The position numbers and the translations under genes were made by a program. Shown in pieces: positions 27,048 through 37,794 of a stretch of DNA of 64,000 bases (the stretch's first letter is position 1; each line of letters opens with the position of its first letter). Where the stretch lies: contig JADJVE010000008.1 in NCBI GenBank assembly GCA_016716715.1, positions 218,664 through 282,663 of the forward strand. Direction: 5' to 3'. Origin of the DNA: Acidobacteriota bacterium. Lineage in GTDB: Bacteria; Acidobacteriota; Thermoanaerobaculia; UBA5066. The notes under the pieces are model-generated. The model ran no database searches. It was not told the origin of the DNA and was given only the letters and a program-made list of their open reading frames with translations.

Positions 27048-27485
27048 TCAGCCCGAGACGCCGTCGTAGCCGAGGTAGGCCTCGAGGACGTTCACCTCGT
27101 GCTCGAGGTCCGCGATCCGCTCCTCCATGACGTGCCGAAGGGAGACCATCCCGACGACCTTCTTCTTGCCGTCGACGATGGGGAGGTGGCGGATGTGGTT
27201 CGCCGCCATCTTTTCGGCGGCGACCGCCTCGTCTCCGGGGGCCGGGATCGACAGGACGTCGGCCGTCATGACGGCCGAGATGGGCGTTTTCGCGGGGTCG
27301 CGCCGCGCGAGGACGATCTTGTCGAGGACGTCGCGCTCGGAAAAGATGCCCGTCATCTTCTTGCCCTTCATGACGACGACCGCGCCGATGCGCTCCCTCA
27401 CCATGGTCTTGACGGCCTCGAGGACCGTGGAGGTCTCTTGAACGGTGATCGCGGGGCGGGAACTGTTCCGAAGCAGGTTCGCCAT
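27048..27485 (-). CDS. Two-CBS-domain protein
   Basis: A 145-residue protein made of two CBS domains: ITVQETSTVLEAVKTMVRER through GIFSERDVLDKIV, then TADVLSIPAPGDEAVAAEKM through LPIVDGKKKVVGMVSLRHVM, and a short C-terminal helix (ADLEHEVNVLEAYLGY). CBS pairs bind adenosine nucleotides or SAM and report energy state. Stand-alone versions are often induced by low oxygen or stress. ATG 27485 is preferred over upstream starts because GAGGAG lies just before it. A copy of the 16-bp dyad lies 64-79 bases upstream. Partner unknown. Confidence 0.87.
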   Translation of the reverse strand: MANLLRNSSRPAITVQETSTVLEAVKTMVRERIGAVVVMKGKKMTGIFSERDVLDKIVLARRDPAKTPISAVMTADVLSIPAPGDEAVAAEKMAANHIRHLPIVDGKKKVVGMVSLRHVMEERIADLEHEVNVLEAYLGYDGVSG

Positions 27486-27548
27486 GGCGGACTCCTCTCG
27501 CAGGCTCGCGCCTGAGGACAATCTGGGAGCCGCCGGAGGAACCGGCCT

Positions 27549-27564
27549 TGATGCAGAAGGATCA
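27549..27564. promoter_or_regulatory. 16-bp dyad, copy 1 (upstream of CBS gene)
   Basis: TGATGCAGAAGGATCA fits the pattern TGATGCA-N2-TGAATCA with one mismatch. Read leftward toward the CBS gene, 23 bases separate the dyad from CAGATTGT, a possible -10 element, which is the same spacing as copy 4. Related copies lie at 35926, 49310 and 55159. Confidence 0.5.
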
Positions 27565-27575
27565 GGTCGAGAGGG

Positions 27576-28364
27576 TCAGCGCGTGTAGCCGGGGCGTCGG
27601 TCGTCCAGCGCCGGGAACTTCGCGCGCGCGTCGGCGACGACGGCCGGGTCGACGTCGGCGATCAGGACCGTCTCGGTCTCGGCCGCGCTGACGAGCGTCT
27701 CGCCCCACGGCGACGTCACGGACGAGTCGCCCATGTGCCGGTTGCCCTTGCCGTCCTCGCCCACCCTGTTCACGCCCGCCACGTAGGAGAGGTTCTCGAC
27801 CGCCCGCGCCTTGAGGAGCAGCCGCCAGTGGTGGCGCCGGCGCTCGGGCCAGTTCGCGACGACGGCGAACAGGTCCGTGCCGTCGGCCGCGAGGCGGAAG
27901 GGCTCGGGGAAGCGCAGGTCGTAGCAGACGAGCGGCGTGACGCGCAGCCCCTCGATCTCCCACGTGACGACCTTCGACCCTTTTGCGTAAACGGCGTCCT
28001 CGCCCGCGAACGAGAACGGGTGGAGCTTCGTGTAGCGCGAAACGTCGCCCTCGGGCGTGACCCAGAGCGCGTTGTTGCACGGCAGGGGCGAGGGCGCGCC
28101 CGTGGCGTCGCACGTCTCGGCGAGCCCGGCGACGAGATGCAGCCCGAGGCCGCGCGCCATCCCGCGCAGCCACTGCTCGCTCGGCCCGCCCGGCGGCTGC
28201 GCGATCTTCCCGCCGTCCATCGAGAAGCCCGTGGCGAACATCTCCGGCAGCAGCGCCAGCGACGCGCCGCCGTCCGCCGCGCGCTTGAGCAGCTTCGCCG
28301 CGCCGGCGTGGTTGGACTTCCAGTCTTCCCAGGCGAGGTCCATCTGGAGGAGGGCGACGCGCAC
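27576..28364 (-). CDS. Carbon-nitrogen hydrolase, omega-amidase/YafV-like
   Basis: A 262-residue nitrilase-superfamily enzyme with the full triad: Glu41 in LALLPEMFATGFSMDG, Lys113 in SRYTKLHPFSFAGED, and Cys147 in TPLVCYDLRFPEPFR. The HPFSF block and ATGFSM after the Glu are characteristic of the omega-amidase group, which hydrolyses 2-oxoglutaramate or 2-oxosuccinamate to the keto acid and ammonia as a repair step after glutamine transamination. Start is ATG 28364, with the serine hydrolase gene ending 9 bases upstream in the same direction. Confidence 0.87.
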   Translation of the reverse strand: MRVALLQMDLAWEDWKSNHAGAAKLLKRAADGGASLALLPEMFATGFSMDGGKIAQPPGGPSEQWLRGMARGLGLHLVAGLAETCDATGAPSPLPCNNALWVTPEGDVSRYTKLHPFSFAGEDAVYAKGSKVVTWEIEGLRVTPLVCYDLRFPEPFRLAADGTDLFAVVANWPERRRHHWRLLLKARAVENLSYVAGVNRVGEDGKGNRHMGDSSVTSPWGETLVSAAETETVLIADVDPAVVADARAKFPALDDRRPGYTR

Positions 28365-28373
28365 GGGGGGAGA

Positions 28374-29702
28374 TTACGGCTTCTGCGGCACGCGCGTCAC
28401 CTTGATCGGCTTGCCGATCCACGGGGCCGTCACCACGAGCTCGGGCGCGCCCCCTTCGCCCGCGATGAGCTTCAGGGTCGCCCAGTCGAGCGGCATGAAC
28501 CATTCGTCGGGGCCGGTGCGCAGCAGGGCGCTCACGCGCGACGCGCTCCACGTGGCGACGGCCTTCCCGTGCGAAGCCTCGAGCGTCACCGGCATCGGGA
28601 AGCTCTCCACGAGATACGACCCGGCGATCCGGGGGTCGAGCGGCGCCGCCTCGCCGCGCGCGGGCGGCTCGACGGGCTTGACGCTCTCCCCGAACGCGGC
28701 CGCCGCCGCGGAATCGGCGATCGGCCCCGTGACGTTCGCGTAGTTGTTCGAGAGGACGACGACCGTCACGCCGTCATCGGGGAACCAGAGCGTGCGCGCG
28801 TTCGCGCCGGGAAACGCTCCGCTCGAGGAGATCACGCGCCGGCCGCGCGCCTTCGTCGGCGGGAAGACGGCGAGGGGGTCGGTCCCTGCGGGCAGGAGCT
28901 TGCCCGCGGCGAGCGCGCGGTGGAAGCGCAGGAGGTCGCGCGCCGTCGCGTACCCCGAACCGCCGCCGACTTTCCAGGACGCGTCCTCGGGGCCGCTCAC
29001 AGCGAGCCCTCGCGCCGCGAGCGGGTCGGGCATGTAGCCGGACGCGAGACGCGGAACGACGGAAAGCGTGTCGAGGTCGCCGGCGTCCGTCATGCCTGCG
29101 GGCGCGTAGAGGCGCCTCTTGATGACGGCTGCGAACGACGCCCCCTCGACGCGCTCGAGAACGTAAGCGAGGACCGCGTAGTTCGCCGTCGTGTAGAAAA
29201 ACGTTTCGCCGGGCTCGCTCGCGAGCGGCGTCTTCGCGAGCAGCGCGACGACCTCCTCCGGGGTGAGGCTCGCCGGGATCGTCCTCCGCAGGCTCTCCGG
29301 GTCGCGGATCCCGGACTTGTGGTTCAGGAGTTGCGAGACCGTGATCCGGTCGGCCTTCGGGAACGCGGGGGCCCACTTCGCGAGCGGGTCGTCGAGCGAG
29401 AGCTTCTTCTCGGCGGCGAGCTGCTGGAAGAGGAGCATCGTGAACCGCTTCGTGATGGACGCGATCCGGAATCGCGTGTCCGGGCGGTTCGGGACGGAGA
29501 ACTCCTGGTTCGCCATCCCCCACGCTTTCTCGAACAGGACCTCGTCTCCCCGCGCCACGAGAACGACGCCGCTGAAGACGTCTCTCTCCGCGAGCGGCGC
29601 GACGACCGACTCGACGGCCTTCGCGAGCGCGTCCGGCGGGACGGAAGCCTCCGCGGGAGGGGCGAACGCGACGAGCACGAGGGCGGCGGCGGCGAGGCGC
29701 AT
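28374..29702 (-). CDS. Exported serine hydrolase, beta-lactamase/DD-peptidase fold
   Basis: A 442-residue protein with a signal peptide (AAAALVLVAFAPPAEAS; ATG 29702) and a class C beta-lactamase-like domain: FRIASITKRFTMLLFQQLA contains the nucleophile motif SxxK, RITVSQLLNHKSGIRD the following helix, and FFYTTANYAVLAYVLERVEG the position of the YxN motif (here YTT/TANY). GGGSGYATARDLLRFHRAL and ISSSGAFPGANAR follow. The last 100 residues form a separate beta domain (IAGSYLVESFPMPVTLEASH). This layout is that of the widespread serine hydrolase family with peptidase or esterase activity, mostly not antibiotic resistance. Substrate is unknown. Confidence 0.83.
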   Translation of the reverse strand: MRLAAAALVLVAFAPPAEASVPPDALAKAVESVVAPLAERDVFSGVVLVARGDEVLFEKAWGMANQEFSVPNRPDTRFRIASITKRFTMLLFQQLAAEKKLSLDDPLAKWAPAFPKADRITVSQLLNHKSGIRDPESLRRTIPASLTPEEVVALLAKTPLASEPGETFFYTTANYAVLAYVLERVEGASFAAVIKRRLYAPAGMTDAGDLDTLSVVPRLASGYMPDPLAARGLAVSGPEDASWKVGGGSGYATARDLLRFHRALAAGKLLPAGTDPLAVFPPTKARGRRVISSSGAFPGANARTLWFPDDGVTVVVLSNNYANVTGPIADSAAAAAFGESVKPVEPPARGEAAPLDPRIAGSYLVESFPMPVTLEASHGKAVATWSASRVSALLRTGPDEWFMPLDWATLKLIAGEGGAPELVVTAPWIGKPIKVTRVPQKP

Positions 29703-29761
29703 GAAGGTCCTCCTTCCAGGTGCCGGAGAGACGCCGGGCCGCGCGAAAAGGTTCCTCCGCG

Positions 29762-32617
<2,856 letters not shown>

Positions 32618-32643
32618 TCGTGGGCGATCCTAGCCCGCGGACG

Positions 32644-32680
32644 CCCCCTCTTACTTTCTAAGAAATCTTCTCTTCCTCTT
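32644..32680 (+). repeat. Dispersed AT-richer element, copy upstream of leuC
   Basis: CCCCCTCTTACTTTC, then TAAGAAATCTTCTCTTCC and a pyrimidine run, 20 bases before the leuC start. It matches at most positions the elements at 5841-5875 (other strand), 22957-22990 (same strand) and 23658-23692 (other strand). This is the only clearly intergenic copy. Confidence 0.5.
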
Positions 32681-32699
32681 CTTTGCTAGGCTGAATGCG

Positions 32700-34112
32700 A
32701 TGGGCCGCTCGCTGCTCTCGAAGGTCTGGGACCTCCACGCCGTCCGGAAGCTCCCGACGGGTCAGACGCAGCTTTTCGTCGGCCTGCACCTGGTCCACGA
32801 GGTCACGAGCCCGCAGGCGTTCGCGATGCTGAAGGAGAACGGCTGGAAGGTGGCGTTCCCGTCGCGCACGGTCGCGACCGTCGACCACATCATCCCGACT
32901 CTCAGCCTCGCGCGTCCGTTCGCCGACGCGCAGGCGGAGGAGATGCTCGTCTCGCTCCAGCGGAACTGCCGCGACTTCGGCGTGCCGCTCTACGACCTCG
33001 GCGCGCCGGAGCAGGGCATCGTCCACGTGGTCGGGCCCGAGCTCGGCTTCACGCAGCCGGGAATGACGATCGCGTGCGGCGACAGTCACACGTCCACGCA
33101 CGGGGCGTTCGGTGCGCTCGCGTTCGGGATCGGCACGTCGCAGGTGCGCGACGTCCTCGCCTCGCAGTGCCTCGCGATGGACCCGATGAGGCTCCGCCGG
33201 ATCGACGTCGCCGGGCGTCTCGCGCCCGGCGTCTACGCCAAGGACGTCATCCTCGCGATCATCCGGACGCTCGGCGTCAAGGCGGGCGCCGGCTACGCGT
33301 ACGAGTACGGCGGCGAGGCCGTGGACGCGATGTCGATGGACGAGCGGATGACGCTCTGCAACATGTCGATCGAGGGCGGCGCGCGCGCGGGCTACGTGAA
33401 CCCCGACGCGACGACGTTCGCGTACCTGAAGGGCCGGCCGGCCGCTCCGAAGGGCGATGCCTGGGAGCGGGCCGTCGCGTGGTGGGGCTCGATGGCCTCC
33501 GACGCCGACGCCGCGTACGACGACCGCGTGACGCTGGACGGCGGGGCGCTGGAGCCGCACGTGACGTGGGGGATCAACCCTTCGCAGAGCGCGGGGATCT
33601 CCGGCCGCGTGCCGAAGGCAGCCGACGCCCCTCCCGACGGCCGGGCCCAGATCGCGGAGGCTCTGGACTACATGGGCTTCGCGGGCGGCGAGGCGATCGC
33701 GGGGACGAAGATCGACGTCGCGTTCATCGGCTCGTGCACGAACGGGCGCCTCTCGGACCTGCGTGAGGCCGCGCGCGTCGTGAAGGGGCGGAAGGTCGCG
33801 AAGGGCGTCAAGGCGCTCGCGGTGCCGGGATCGAACGCCGTCCGCGCCGCCGCCGAGAAGGAAGGCCTCGACGCGATCTTCCGCGAGGCCGGCTTCGAGT
33901 GGCGCGGCGCGGGCTGCTCGATGTGCCTCGCGATGAACCCCGACCGTCTCGAGGGGCGGCAGGTCTGCGCGTCGTCCTCGAACCGCAACTTCAAGGGCCG
34001 GCAGGGCAGCCCGACGGGCCGCACGCTCCTCATGAGCCCGGCGATGGTCGCGGCGGCCGCGGTCGCAGGCGAGGTCGCGGACGTGCGAACGCTGCTCGGG
34101 GGCGCGCGATGA
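32700..34112 (+). CDS. leuC: 3-isopropylmalate dehydratase, large subunit
   Basis: A 470-residue aconitase-family protein that isomerises 2- to 3-isopropylmalate in leucine synthesis, together with LeuD. Recognised blocks: TVDHIIPTLSLARPFAD, CGDSHTSTHGAFGALAFGIG, TWGINPSQSAGISGRVP, and the three cluster cysteines in AFIGSCTNGRLSDL and GCSMCLAMNPDRLEGRQ. Length equals the bacterial LeuC type (about 470). ATG 32700 gives the expected start SLLSKVWDLHAV. The stop overlaps leuD (ATGA). No promoter consensus is clear, but a pyrimidine-rich element of the dispersed family lies just before it. Confidence 0.95.
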   Translation: MGRSLLSKVWDLHAVRKLPTGQTQLFVGLHLVHEVTSPQAFAMLKENGWKVAFPSRTVATVDHIIPTLSLARPFADAQAEEMLVSLQRNCRDFGVPLYDLGAPEQGIVHVVGPELGFTQPGMTIACGDSHTSTHGAFGALAFGIGTSQVRDVLASQCLAMDPMRLRRIDVAGRLAPGVYAKDVILAIIRTLGVKAGAGYAYEYGGEAVDAMSMDERMTLCNMSIEGGARAGYVNPDATTFAYLKGRPAAPKGDAWERAVAWWGSMASDADAAYDDRVTLDGGALEPHVTWGINPSQSAGISGRVPKAADAPPDGRAQIAEALDYMGFAGGEAIAGTKIDVAFIGSCTNGRLSDLREAARVVKGRKVAKGVKALAVPGSNAVRAAAEKEGLDAIFREAGFEWRGAGCSMCLAMNPDRLEGRQVCASSSNRNFKGRQGSPTGRTLLMSPAMVAAAAVAGEVADVRTLLGGAR

Positions 34113-34714
34113 GCCTGCCCGCGATCCGCCGCGTTTCGGGCACGGCGCGCCCGCTCGCCGGCGACGACATCGACACGGACCGGATCATCCCGGCGCGCTT
34201 CCTCGTCTCCGTGACGTTCGACGGCCTCGGCGCGCACGCCTTCGAGGACGACCGCAAGGCCGCGACGGCGCGGGGCGAGGTCCACTCCTTCGACGACTCG
34301 AGGTTCTCCGGCGCGTCGCTCCTCCTCGTGAACCGCAACTTCGGCTGCGGCTCCTCCCGCGAGCACGCGCCGCAGGCGCTGCTGCGCGGCGGGATCAAGG
34401 CGGTCGTGGGCGAGTCGTACTCGGAGATCTTCTTCGGAAACTCCGTCGCGATCGGCCTGCCGTGCGTGACGCTTCCGCACGACGCGATGGCGGCGCTGCA
34501 GAAGCTGGTCGCGCGGGATCCCGCACGGATGCTCGCCCTCGACCTCGAGACGAAGACGCTCGCGGTGGGCGAGGCGACGTTCGAGGTCGCGATGCCGGAA
34601 AACGCGCGCCAGGCGTTCCTCTCCGGGCACTGGGACGGCACCTCGATGCTGCTCGACCGCTTCGAGGCGGTCGAGCAGCTGGCGAAGCGCCTGCCCTACG
34701 TGGCCGGGTTCTAG
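34109..34714 (+). CDS. leuD: 3-isopropylmalate dehydratase, small subunit
   Basis: A 201-residue swivel domain of isopropylmalate dehydratase. DIDTDRIIPARFLVSVTFDG is the substrate loop, and LLLVNRNFGCGSSREHAPQA the conserved active-site stretch. ESYSEIFFGNSVAIGLPCVT and the C-terminal FLSGHWDGTSMLLDRFEAVE fit the long (about 200-residue) proteobacterial LeuD type. It is coupled to leuC by ATGA. It supplies the missing step of the leucine branch, since the ilv/leu operon 3 kb downstream has leuA and leuB but not leuCD. It faces the nuclease gene tail to tail. Confidence 0.95.
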   Translation: MSLPAIRRVSGTARPLAGDDIDTDRIIPARFLVSVTFDGLGAHAFEDDRKAATARGEVHSFDDSRFSGASLLLVNRNFGCGSSREHAPQALLRGGIKAVVGESYSEIFFGNSVAIGLPCVTLPHDAMAALQKLVARDPARMLALDLETKTLAVGEATFEVAMPENARQAFLSGHWDGTSMLLDRFEAVEQLAKRLPYVAGF

Positions 34715-34715
34715 C

Positions 34716-35807
34716 CTACGGCTTGAAGGTCGCGATCACGCCGGCGTGGTCGGACGCGTAGGGCGGCATGGAGTGGCCCTGGACGGGCGCGATCACGCGC
34801 TCGGAGTTGATCAACCGGATGTCACCCTTGAAGAAGAAGAGGTCGATCCGTTCGAAGGGCTTCGACTCGGCGAAGAACGGGGGCGCCGGGTACTGGTCCT
34901 CGAGGTAGAGCGGCCATGTGAGCCCGAGGTCACCCCGGCCGTGGGTCGCCGGCCAGCCCTCCGTATATCCGGCGGCCTCGAAGATGCCGACCGTCGGCGT
35001 GTCGTCCACGAAGCCGCCGTGGTTCGCGTCGGAGTTGAAGTCGCCGCAGATCACGACCGGGGTCGTGCCGCCCTGCATCGCCAGGATCAGCTCCTCCGCC
35101 TGCGCCATCTGGACGAGAGTCGCCGCCGGAACGCCCGCGATCGGAGTCTCGAGATGAGTCGTCGCGAAACGGAACCACTTGTCGCCCACGTGGACTTCGC
35201 CGGAGATGTAGCCCGCGATCACGTTCAGGCCCGGCGCGAACGGGAGGAAATTGACGAACGTATGCGTCTGGAGGTTGTCCAGGTAGAACTTCGGCCGTTT
35301 CAGATCGGAGCGGACGAGGACGGCGTTCCGGTCGGTGAATCGGAGGGCGCCGCCGATCAGGTCGCCCGGCAGCGCGAGGTCGTTCAGCGACTGGACCGCG
35401 ACGAGGTCGTAGGGGGCGCGGGCCTTCACGAGCGCCGCCTGGAGAAGGGCGAGTTGGTCGAAGACGGGGAAGTCGGCCGTGTCGGGATCGGGCCCGAACC
35501 TCCAGAGAACGGCTTCCTGGAGGGCGAGGATGTCGGGCTTCTTGGCGGCGATCCGGGCCGCCATCACCTTGGCGCGTCCCTCGAAGTTGCTCGCCTGGAG
35601 CTCGGCGAAGGTGAGGTCGACGGCCTCGGCAACGGTCGCGGGGAACTGACCCGTCAGGACTCCGATGATGTACGTCAGGTCCGTCCCGTCATCCATGTTC
35701 TGGGTCATCATCGTGACGGGCACGTTCGCATCGGGCTTTGCGGCGTTGGTCGGGAACGCGATGACGGCGAGGGCACAAACAGCAAGGGCCGCGAGTTTTC
35801 GCAGCAT
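34716..35807 (-). CDS. Exported endonuclease/exonuclease/phosphatase family protein
   Basis: A 363-residue protein with a signal peptide (KLAALAVCALAVIAFPTNAA; ATG 35807 chosen as the signal start, though the frame is open to 35867). The EEP fold is shown by MTQNMDDGTDLTYIIG, KKPDILALQEAVLWRFGPDP with the metal-binding Glu, RFATTHLETPIAG, PVVICGDFNSDANHGGFVDD with the catalytic Asp-x-Asn, and PYASDHAGVIATFKP with the final Asp-His pair. Such proteins are phosphodiesterases acting on DNA, phosphoinositides, sphingomyelin or other phosphoesters. The substrate of this exported one is unknown. A dyad copy lies 119 bases upstream. Confidence 0.85.
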   Translation of the reverse strand: MLRKLAALAVCALAVIAFPTNAAKPDANVPVTMMTQNMDDGTDLTYIIGVLTGQFPATVAEAVDLTFAELQASNFEGRAKVMAARIAAKKPDILALQEAVLWRFGPDPDTADFPVFDQLALLQAALVKARAPYDLVAVQSLNDLALPGDLIGGALRFTDRNAVLVRSDLKRPKFYLDNLQTHTFVNFLPFAPGLNVIAGYISGEVHVGDKWFRFATTHLETPIAGVPAATLVQMAQAEELILAMQGGTTPVVICGDFNSDANHGGFVDDTPTVGIFEAAGYTEGWPATHGRGDLGLTWPLYLEDQYPAPPFFAESKPFERIDLFFFKGDIRLINSERVIAPVQGHSMPPYASDHAGVIATFKP

Positions 35808-35925
35808 GACTCCTCCTTGCTGGCTCGGGGCGCTCCGGAGGTCAGCCGCGTATGTCCGCTTGGGCACACCGGAGCCGACCTCGGGTCAGTGCTCAACACA
35901 TGGGTGCCCGGCCGCGCGCCGGCCC

Positions 35926-35941
35926 TGATGCAGTTGAATCA
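35926..35941. promoter_or_regulatory. 16-bp dyad, copy 2
   Basis: TGATGCAGTTGAATCA is an exact match to TGATGCA-N2-TGAATCA. It lies between the nuclease gene (leftward) and the Cys-rich repeat protein (rightward). Leftward, the stretch 23 bases from the dyad is CATGTGTT, at the spacing where other copies have a -10-like element. Rightward it ends 28 bases before the ATG. Either gene may be the target. Confidence 0.5.
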
Positions 35942-35969
35942 CGAGAGCCCGGGATAAGCTCCGTCCACG

Positions 35970-36632
35970 ATGCATGCAGTTCGACCTCTCCGAGCCGTTC
36001 TCGCCCTCGGCTTGACCGCTGCTGCCCCGCTCGCCGCACAGGGGACGTTTGCGGAGACCCGCAAGCCGGTACCCGCCGTGAGGAAGGCCGCGTTCGCGTG
36101 TCCGGCGGGGCAGATCGTCTTTCAGAAGACGGACGGGAACTTCACCTGTATCGCCGCGGACGCAAACCCGTGCCCGCCGGGCCGGATTCTCGACAAGACG
36201 ACGAAGCCGGGAGTTGCGGTGTGCGGGCCGCTTCCGACGAAGACGCCGTACTCGTGTCCGGCGCCGCAGGTCGTCTTCCAGAAGGCGGACGGCCAGCTCA
36301 CCTGCATCGCGCCCGACGCGAAGCCGTGCCCGCAGGGCCAGGTCCTCGAAAAGACAGCCTCTTCGGGGCACCTGGCGTGCAAGCCGCTGCCCGCGCGTAC
36401 GCCGCCCGCGTGTCCGGCGGGGCAGGTCGCCTTCCAGAAGGCGGACGGGAACTTCACCTGTATCGCCGGGGACGCAAACCCGTGCCCGCCGGGCAGGTTC
36501 TTCGACACGACGACGAAACCGGGAATTGGCGAGTGCAAAGGGCTTCCGGCGAAGACGCCATTCGCTTGTCCGGCGGGGCAGGTCGCCTTCCAGAAGCCGA
36601 ATGGCCAGTTCGTCTGCGTCGCGGGCCCCTGA
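35970..36632 (+). CDS. Secreted Cys-rich tandem-repeat protein, unknown function
   Basis: A 220-residue protein. A signal peptide (RAVLALGLTAAAPLAAQ) precedes three full and one partial copy of a 52-residue unit, each starting CPAGQ-x2-FQK and holding four cysteines: CPAGQ, FTCIA, NPCPPGR, and a fourth after TTKPG. The last copy stops after QFVCVAGP. The repeat period is exactly 156 bases. Copies 1 and 3 are nearly identical at DNA level, so the array has been homogenised or duplicated recently. The regular cysteine spacing implies disulfide-bonded modules outside the cytoplasm. I do not recognise the family. No SD sequence precedes the ATG, so translation may be leaderless. Confidence 0.75.
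   Translation: MHAVRPLRAVLALGLTAAAPLAAQGTFAETRKPVPAVRKAAFACPAGQIVFQKTDGNFTCIAADANPCPPGRILDKTTKPGVAVCGPLPTKTPYSCPAPQVVFQKADGQLTCIAPDAKPCPQGQVLEKTASSGHLACKPLPARTPPACPAGQVAFQKADGNFTCIAGDANPCPPGRFFDTTTKPGIGECKGLPAKTPFACPAGQVAFQKPNGQFVCVAGP
36099..36632 (+). repeat. 156-bp tandem repeat, 3.4 copies
   Basis: Units begin at 36099, 36255, 36411 and 36567 (first Cys codon of each), exactly 156 bases apart, all in frame with the secreted protein. The first and third units are the most similar, and the second is the most diverged. Confidence 0.9.
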
Positions 36633-36653
36633 CCTTTCCGACCGCGTGAAGGC

Positions 36654-37544
36654 TCAGCGCTCGGAGGCGCGGGCCTCCCGCACCATCTCCAGGAACGCGT
36701 GCGCCGCGGGGCCGAAGTTGCCGGCCGCGCGGTAGACGAGCCGCAGGTCGCGCGGGCGGCGCAGCTCGGGCAGCGTGGTCGCCGCGAGGCGGCCGGCCTC
36801 GATCTCGGAGAGCGCCGTGCGGCGGGGGAGCAGGGCGACACCCATCCCGCGCTCGACCGCGCGCTTGACGCCGTCGAGGCTCGGCAGCGAGATCTTGATG
36901 TTCAGAGCGACGCCGCGCTCGGAGTACGTGCGGAGCACGCGCTCGCGGGCGGGCGAGGGGTCGCTGTGCGCGATGACGGTCTCGCGCCCGAACTCCTCCA
37001 GAGTGACGCGCTGTTTCTTCGCGAACGGGTGCGACGGGAGCGAGAGGACGACGAGCTCGTCGGAGGCGAGGACGACGGTCTTCAGCCCCTCCTCGGGAGG
37101 CACGAAGGCGACGACGCCGAAGTCGAGCGCTACGGCGAGGACGTCGGCCCCGAGGAGCCGCGAAGGCGAGCGTTTCACCTCGAACTCGACGCCCGGGTGC
37201 GTCTCGCGGAAGCGGCCGATGAGCGGGATCACGACCTCGAGGCCCGCCTCGTTCGCGCCGATCACGACGCGCCCGCGCTTGACGTCCTTGAGGTCGCGCA
37301 CGGCCCGCTCGGCCTCTTCTGCCACGGCGAGGACGCGCTCGGCGTAGCCGAGGAGCGTCTTGCCGGCCTCGGTCAGCCGGACGTCGTGCGTCGTGCGGTC
37401 GAAAAGGTCGGCTTTCAGCTCGTCCTCGAGCCGGCGGACGGCCTGGCTGACGGCCGACTGCGTGCGGAACAGGCGCACGGCCGCCTTCGAGAAGCCCCTC
37501 TCCTCGGCCACCATCAGGAAGACGCGCAGGGCGGCTACGTCCAT
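36654..37544 (-). CDS. LysR-family transcriptional regulator
   Basis: A 296-residue LysR regulator. The N-terminal helix-turn-helix is ALRVFLMVAEERGFSKAAVR and SAVSQAVRRLEDELKADLFD, followed by a co-inducer-binding domain (GRVVIGANEAGLEVVIPLIG, RVTLEEFGRETVIAHSDPSP, RAVERGMGVALLPRR). The start is ATG 37544, from which the conserved helix begins at residue 2. It is divergent from the ilv/leu operon with 61 bases to the leader peptide, across AT-rich DNA with a 12-bp-period direct repeat, so it may control both itself and that operon. The effector is unknown. Confidence 0.9.
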   Translation of the reverse strand: MDVAALRVFLMVAEERGFSKAAVRLFRTQSAVSQAVRRLEDELKADLFDRTTHDVRLTEAGKTLLGYAERVLAVAEEAERAVRDLKDVKRGRVVIGANEAGLEVVIPLIGRFRETHPGVEFEVKRSPSRLLGADVLAVALDFGVVAFVPPEEGLKTVVLASDELVVLSLPSHPFAKKQRVTLEEFGRETVIAHSDPSPARERVLRTYSERGVALNIKISLPSLDGVKRAVERGMGVALLPRRTALSEIEAGRLAATTLPELRRPRDLRLVYRAAGNFGPAAHAFLEMVREARASER

Positions 37545-37556
37545 AAGCAGGGCTAA

Positions 37557-37574
37557 TAATATCAAAAGTAATAT
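37557..37574. promoter_or_regulatory. LysR / ilv divergent control region, TAATAT direct repeat
   Basis: TAATAT-CAAAAG-TAATAT is a direct repeat with a 12-bp period in a marked AT island. The second TAATAT (37569-37574) is a plausible -10 element for the rightward leader transcript, which would start near 37581. Leftward, the reverse complement gives ATATTA elements for lysR. No strong -35 is visible on either side, in keeping with an activator-dependent promoter. Confidence 0.45.
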
Positions 37575-37605
37575 GAGTTTGACGACTTGCCCCGGAAAGA
37601 GTGCA

Positions 37606-37704
37606 ATGCGCCTCGTGATTTCGAACCTCGGCGCCGTCTCCGTCGTCGTCCTCCTTATCGGGGAGATTCCTCTCGTCCTTACGGAGGGGATCGGGGCGGG
37701 CTGA
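37606..37704 (+). CDS. Branched-chain attenuator leader peptide (ilvL-like)
   Basis: A 32-codon reading frame with a good ribosome site (GGAAAGAG just before ATG 37606). Sixteen of its residues are Leu, Val or Ile, including the runs RLVIS (residues 2-6), SVVVLLI (12-18) and IPLVL (21-25). It ends GIGAG-stop. Length and layout are very close to the enterobacterial ilvL peptide, which also has RVIS and SVVVIII. It lies directly before an intrinsic terminator and the ilvD gene, so its translation would report charged Leu/Val/Ile tRNA supply. Confidence 0.85.
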   Translation: MRLVISNLGAVSVVVLLIGEIPLVLTEGIGAG

Positions 37705-37758
37705 CGGGGACCTTAGAAACCACCAGCAACCGCCCCGCACCCGCGGGGCTTTTTTTTT
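37693..37758 (+). terminator. Attenuator: antiterminator arm and intrinsic terminator
   Basis: The terminator is GCCCCGC (37732-37738), loop ACCC, GCGGGGC (37743-37749), then nine T (37750-37758). A competing arm GGGGCGG (37693-37699), inside the last codons of the leader peptide, is complementary to CCGCCCC (37730-37736), which includes most of the terminator's left arm. A ribosome stalled at the Val-Val-Val-Leu-Leu-Ile codons (37642-37659) leaves GGGGCGG free to pair, so the terminator cannot form. A ribosome reaching the stop covers that arm and termination follows. Confidence 0.85.
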
Positions 37759-37794
37759 GGGTCCGGACTATTCGGGATGGAGGCCAGGGAAAAC

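Noticed and set aside
35926..35969. GATAAG at 35953 as a -10 element for a leaderless Cys-rich repeat gene
   Set aside because: Spacing to the ATG and to the dyad differs from the other copies and no -35 is visible. It is too weak to list as a promoter.
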